Assembly: GCF_900129785.1 (NCBI RefSeq)
Contig: NZ_FSRC01000001.1
Coordinates: forward strand, 372,001 to 436,000
Reading direction: 5' to 3'
Source of the DNA: Algoriphagus halophilus
Lineage (GTDB): Bacteria; Bacteroidota; Bacteroidia; Cytophagales; Cyclobacteriaceae
Length of the DNA stretch: 64,000 nucleotides
The notes under the pieces are model-generated. The model saw only the letters and a program-made list of their open reading frames with translations, ran no database searches and was not told the DNA's origin. Each line of letters starts with the position of its first letter. Positions within the stretch are counted from its first letter, which is position 1. Both the position numbers and the translations under genes were made by a program. Positions 61,515 to 64,000 of the stretch are shown piece by piece.

Positions 61515-62590
61515 TCTTGAGTCATGGAAACGAAGTTTGAAATCCCGGTATCCATCATGTCCCGAATAGCACCTGATGCAGCACTTACATATTTCTTCTG
61601 ATCACACTCTGCAAAATGTGAGGCTACAGTTTTTTGCTCTCCCGATACCATAACCAAAGTAGAGTAGCCTGTTTTTGAAAACATGTCAGATTGAGCTTGG
61701 GTAACTTCTTTGATTTTCTTGTCCTTGAAGACATCCTCAAAGTAGACTGCCTTCTTCAGTTCCACTTTGGCATCAAAAAACGGATTGTTTCCAATATCAT
61801 TTCCCGAAATAAAGCGTACTTTAGAACTGATAGTTTCAGAAGCCCCCATACTTCCAAAACCTTTGACAAGTCCAGTAAGTGAAGTTTGATTATTCACATC
61901 TGAAGTATTTATTATCGGCTCGATTCTATAACCTATTTTAGCTTTGACCGAAGAGCTATTAGTCCACATCGAAGCATCAGCATCCAGATCTACGAATGGA
62001 AAAATGAAATTGACATCGGCTACATAGACATCTCCGAGTTCTTTTGATATCTTGGGAGCCATGTCTAGAAAGGTACCTTTTTCTCTGCCGCTTTTAGCCA
62101 CTCCCTTCACTAAGTAGTCAAAGCCTTTCGGAGTGATCATCACAAAACCAGCTGCTTGATCGTCGGAAGAAGCTCCTCCGGATACTTTAGTCCATCCCTG
62201 GAAAAAATCAATTTTTTCCGCTTCATCAATGCTTAGGATTTCGAATCCCTCACTTGTCAGTTGATTGAGGAAGGATTGATAGGCCTCATCGATGATCTTT
62301 TGGAAATCCTCCACATCTACGCCTGAGATTTGTACTCCCATCTTGGTATAGGTGCCGGAAGTAAATGTAGTTCGGTTGGCACGGTCATTTTTTGATCCGG
62401 AGGTTCTTGCCGAAGCCTCTTCAAAGACTTCGAAAAGGCCCTTGAAGCTTCGAATAAAAACCTTTTTTGGCGCTTTTTGATGTTGCTTTTTCTTATTGTA
62501 GCTAGTGACTTTTAGATCCTTGTCATTGATCGTAGTGCTTGGAAAGGCATGTATAAAAAGTAGGAGGAAAATAATTGTTAGACTTTTCAT
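61511..62590 (-). CDS. Secreted protein of unknown function
   Basis: A 359-aa exported protein with a signal peptide (MKSLTIIFLLLFIHAFPSTT). Phrases KKVFIRSFKGLFEVFEEASA, the Gly/Ser-rich YTKMGVQISGVDVEDFQKII and a region with YVADVNFIFPFVDLDADASM recur in uncharacterised Bacteroidota proteins; I know no function. It converges tail-to-tail with the response-regulator gene, the stops overlapping by 4 bases. It lies inside the 4-kb stretch that separates two esterase fragments. Confidence 0.65.
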   Translation of the reverse strand: MKSLTIIFLLLFIHAFPSTTINDKDLKVTSYNKKKQHQKAPKKVFIRSFKGLFEVFEEASARTSGSKNDRANRTTFTSGTYTKMGVQISGVDVEDFQKIIDEAYQSFLNQLTSEGFEILSIDEAEKIDFFQGWTKVSGGASSDDQAAGFVMITPKGFDYLVKGVAKSGREKGTFLDMAPKISKELGDVYVADVNFIFPFVDLDADASMWTNSSSVKAKIGYRIEPIINTSDVNNQTSLTGLVKGFGSMGASETISSKVRFISGNDIGNNPFFDAKVELKKAVYFEDVFKDKKIKEVTQAQSDMFSKTGYSTLVMVSGEQKTVASHFAECDQKKYVSAASGAIRDMMDTGISNFVSMTQD

Positions 62591-62701
62591 ATGTTCTGTT
62601 TTTGGTTAGGGAGGATAAAGGTGGCCAAAGCAGAAATATGGAAGAATCCCCTAAAACACAGATTTTTTATCAGTACTATTACGGATACCTAGTCCAATTC
62701 A

Positions 62702-62899
62702 TTACTGATCCCCATTGTTGATTGTATCAATTGATTGTACGAATCCTCTCCTCGCCATATTAGACTGGCTCATTAATAAATAGAGATGAAAATCCTTTTT
62801 CGATACGTTTGAGTTTTCATTCCTATATAGTTCGGTTGCATCAAGTTGGATCATCAACAACCCGCAGAAAACGGAAATGATCAAACTAAGTGCTTTCAT
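62702..62899 (-). pseudogene. N-terminal fragment of SGNH sialate O-acetylesterase
   Basis: A 65-residue frame with a signal peptide (LSLIISVFCGLLMIQLDATE), then KKDFHLYLLMSQSNMARRG. The family's block I is normally FHLYLLxGQSNMAGRG, so the nucleophile serine is retained but two glycines are replaced (SQSN, ARRG). The frame stops abruptly after NNGDQ. The C-terminal counterpart lies at 58175-58579 on the same strand. Together they look like the two ends of one broken gene, with about 100 aa of the middle missing or degraded. Confidence 0.75.
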
Positions 62900-63234
62900 T
62901 TTTTTCTAAAAACGGTTTAATTCAAAAGTAGAGAGAATCGAATTCCCTGATTTGGGGAAGAAGTTCTCATTACATTAAGCTAGACCTTTATGATGGATAA
63001 TCCTTTTCCTTTTTTTATGGGGAATATCTTTTTCAAACTGGAAGTTATTCTTTTAAAAAAGCCCGTAAAATTGGATTATGGAGGGCTTCTTGACTAATTT
63101 CACGTTAAAATGAATGTTAATTCAGCGCTTTATGTTTAAAGCCTTGAAAATGAGATCTAATCTTAGACCTAGGATTTATTCAACGAATTGCTGGAATAGC
63201 ATTTGTGACTTTTATCTAAAACAACTACCAAAAA
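62900..63234. other. Intergenic region upstream of the lipoprotein gene
   Basis: A 335-base AT-rich stretch with no gene visible. A weak hairpin (AAGCCC and GGGCTT arms, long loop, about 63059-63091) is present. Divergent promoters for the esterase fragment and the lipoprotein should lie here. Confidence 0.4.
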
Positions 63235-64000
63235 ATGAAAATTATGAACATTAGAATAGTAGGAGCAGCTGCAGCATTATTAATTGCCGCAAGTTGCCAG
63301 CCTCAAAAATCAGAAAATGAAGAAATGATGATGGAGGAGACAGAAATGAGTACTCCCGCAAGCATTTCTATCGAAAAATTTACGGACTCTCCTGCTTATG
63401 CTAATTCATCTTTGAAACTGACAAAACCTAGCAATTTGACCATTGCAACCCCTGGAGAAGTGGATTTTGCATTTGAAGTGGGAGATTATGAGTTAGGAGC
63501 TCAAACAGAGAAAAATGGAGTTGCTGCCCAATTGGCAAACTCTGGTAATGGTCAACATATTCACTTCATTATGGACAACGATCCTTATTCAGCACATTAC
63601 GAGCCTGAATTTAAAAAGGAAGTATCCGAAGGAACTCATTACCTAGTAGCATTCTTGAGCAGATCTTATCATGAATCAGTGAAAAACGCCAATTCGTTTG
63701 TAGCTAAAAAAATTGTAGTTGGTGATGCTGGAGATGATCAAGGAGTAGATTTGGAGAAACCAACCCTAATTTACAGCCGCCCAAAAGGAGAATATAGCGG
63801 AGCGGATACTGAGAATTTAATGTTGGACTTCTTCTTATTGAATACAACCTTGTCTGAAGATGGAAACAAAGTACGAGCAACCATCAATGGTCAAGAGTTT
63901 ATGATCACGGAGTGGGCTCCTTATATTATTAAAGGACTTCCTAAAGGCGAGGCAACGATCAAGTTGGAATTATTGGATGCAGAAGGAAATATGATTCCAG
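63235..64000 (+). CDS. Lipoprotein, 3' end outside window
   Basis: The open frame starts at the ATG at 63235 and continues past the window end, so at least 255 residues are present. The signal peptide ends in a lipobox-like ALLIAASC with the lipid-attached cysteine. An acidic linker (EENEMMMEE-type) follows, then a beta-rich part: HIHFIMDNDPYSAHYEPEFK and GTHYLVAFLSRSYHESVKNA, and a second similar region near the end (ATINGQEFMITEW). It resembles Bacteroidota lipoproteins that are sometimes annotated as phosphopeptide-binding proteins; function unknown. Confidence 0.75.
   Translation, partial: MKIMNIRIVGAAAALLIAASCQPQKSENEEMMMEETEMSTPASISIEKFTDSPAYANSSLKLTKPSNLTIATPGEVDFAFEVGDYELGAQTEKNGVAAQLANSGNGQHIHFIMDNDPYSAHYEPEFKKEVSEGTHYLVAFLSRSYHESVKNANSFVAKKIVVGDAGDDQGVDLEKPTLIYSRPKGEYSGADTENLMLDFFLLNTTLSEDGNKVRATINGQEFMITEWAPYIIKGLPKGEATIKLELLDAEGNMIP

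Overview
This 64 kb window looks like chromosome of a marine or soil Bacteroidota, most probably order Cytophagales (an Algoriphagus/Cyclobacteriaceae-like organism). The grounds are a type IX secretion PorU-like/PorV-like pair with a sorting domain, a Bacteroidota-style TamB, a PadR-PspC unit, a BlaI-M56 pair, DUF2027-Smr and DUF4097 proteins, many lipoprotein and outer-membrane genes, roughly 40% GC by eye, and weak or absent Shine-Dalgarno sequences. The genus is inference; no 16S rRNA or other marker is present.

Layout. 1-1431: the end of an integrated element, with a large serine recombinase cut by the window edge whose reading frame runs into a tRNA-Asn gene. 1676-5778: a Tat-exported Gfo/Idh/MocA oxidoreductase followed by a two-subunit molybdenum hydroxylase. 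6007-11639: a beta-propeller protein, CtlX-type hydrolase, carbonic anhydrase, small enzymes and purB. 11859-13455: a PaaE-like reductase and a membrane protein. 13506-17715: one minus-strand ECF sigma operon with an anti-sigma-like protein, two paralogous beta-barrels and a DUF4097 protein. 17889-22244: a lipoprotein, an MBL/beta-CASP hydrolase and the PadR-PspC stress unit. 22600-28751: the PorV-like/PorU-like pair. 28872-30842: a VTT membrane protein and a cystathionine gamma-synthase-type enzyme.

30903-34087 is the most accessory-looking stretch: a secreted small protein, a DUF1963-like protein, a VanZ-like protein and a 329-aa protein whose N-terminus resembles leaders of cargo proteins of contractile injection systems and whose C-terminus may be an ADP-ribosyltransferase-like toxin. 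No injection-system structural gene is visible. 34270-43374 carries a JmjC/cupin protein, a CHAD-like protein, DUF2027-Smr, photolyase and TamB. 43365-46634 is a co-directional run: tsaD, smpB, a degenerate NlpC/P60 protein lacking all expected catalytic residues, an HNH nuclease and a small secreted protein. 46703-49961 holds rnhB and a GH63-like glucosidase. 50197-52831 is a BlaI-M56 pair behind two identical operator palindromes. 52845-57561 holds a glycosyltransferase, an LpxH-like phosphatase and an S9 peptidase.

57616-64000: a TonB-C-like secreted protein, then two fragments of what appears to be one broken SGNH sialate O-acetylesterase lying about 4.1 kb apart. Between them sit a TPR histidine kinase, its NarL-type response regulator and a secreted protein. 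The window ends inside a lipoprotein gene. The best leads for something new are the candidate injection-system cargo protein with its neighbours, the esterase broken around a two-component cassette, and the dead NlpC/P60 protein. None is proven from sequence alone.
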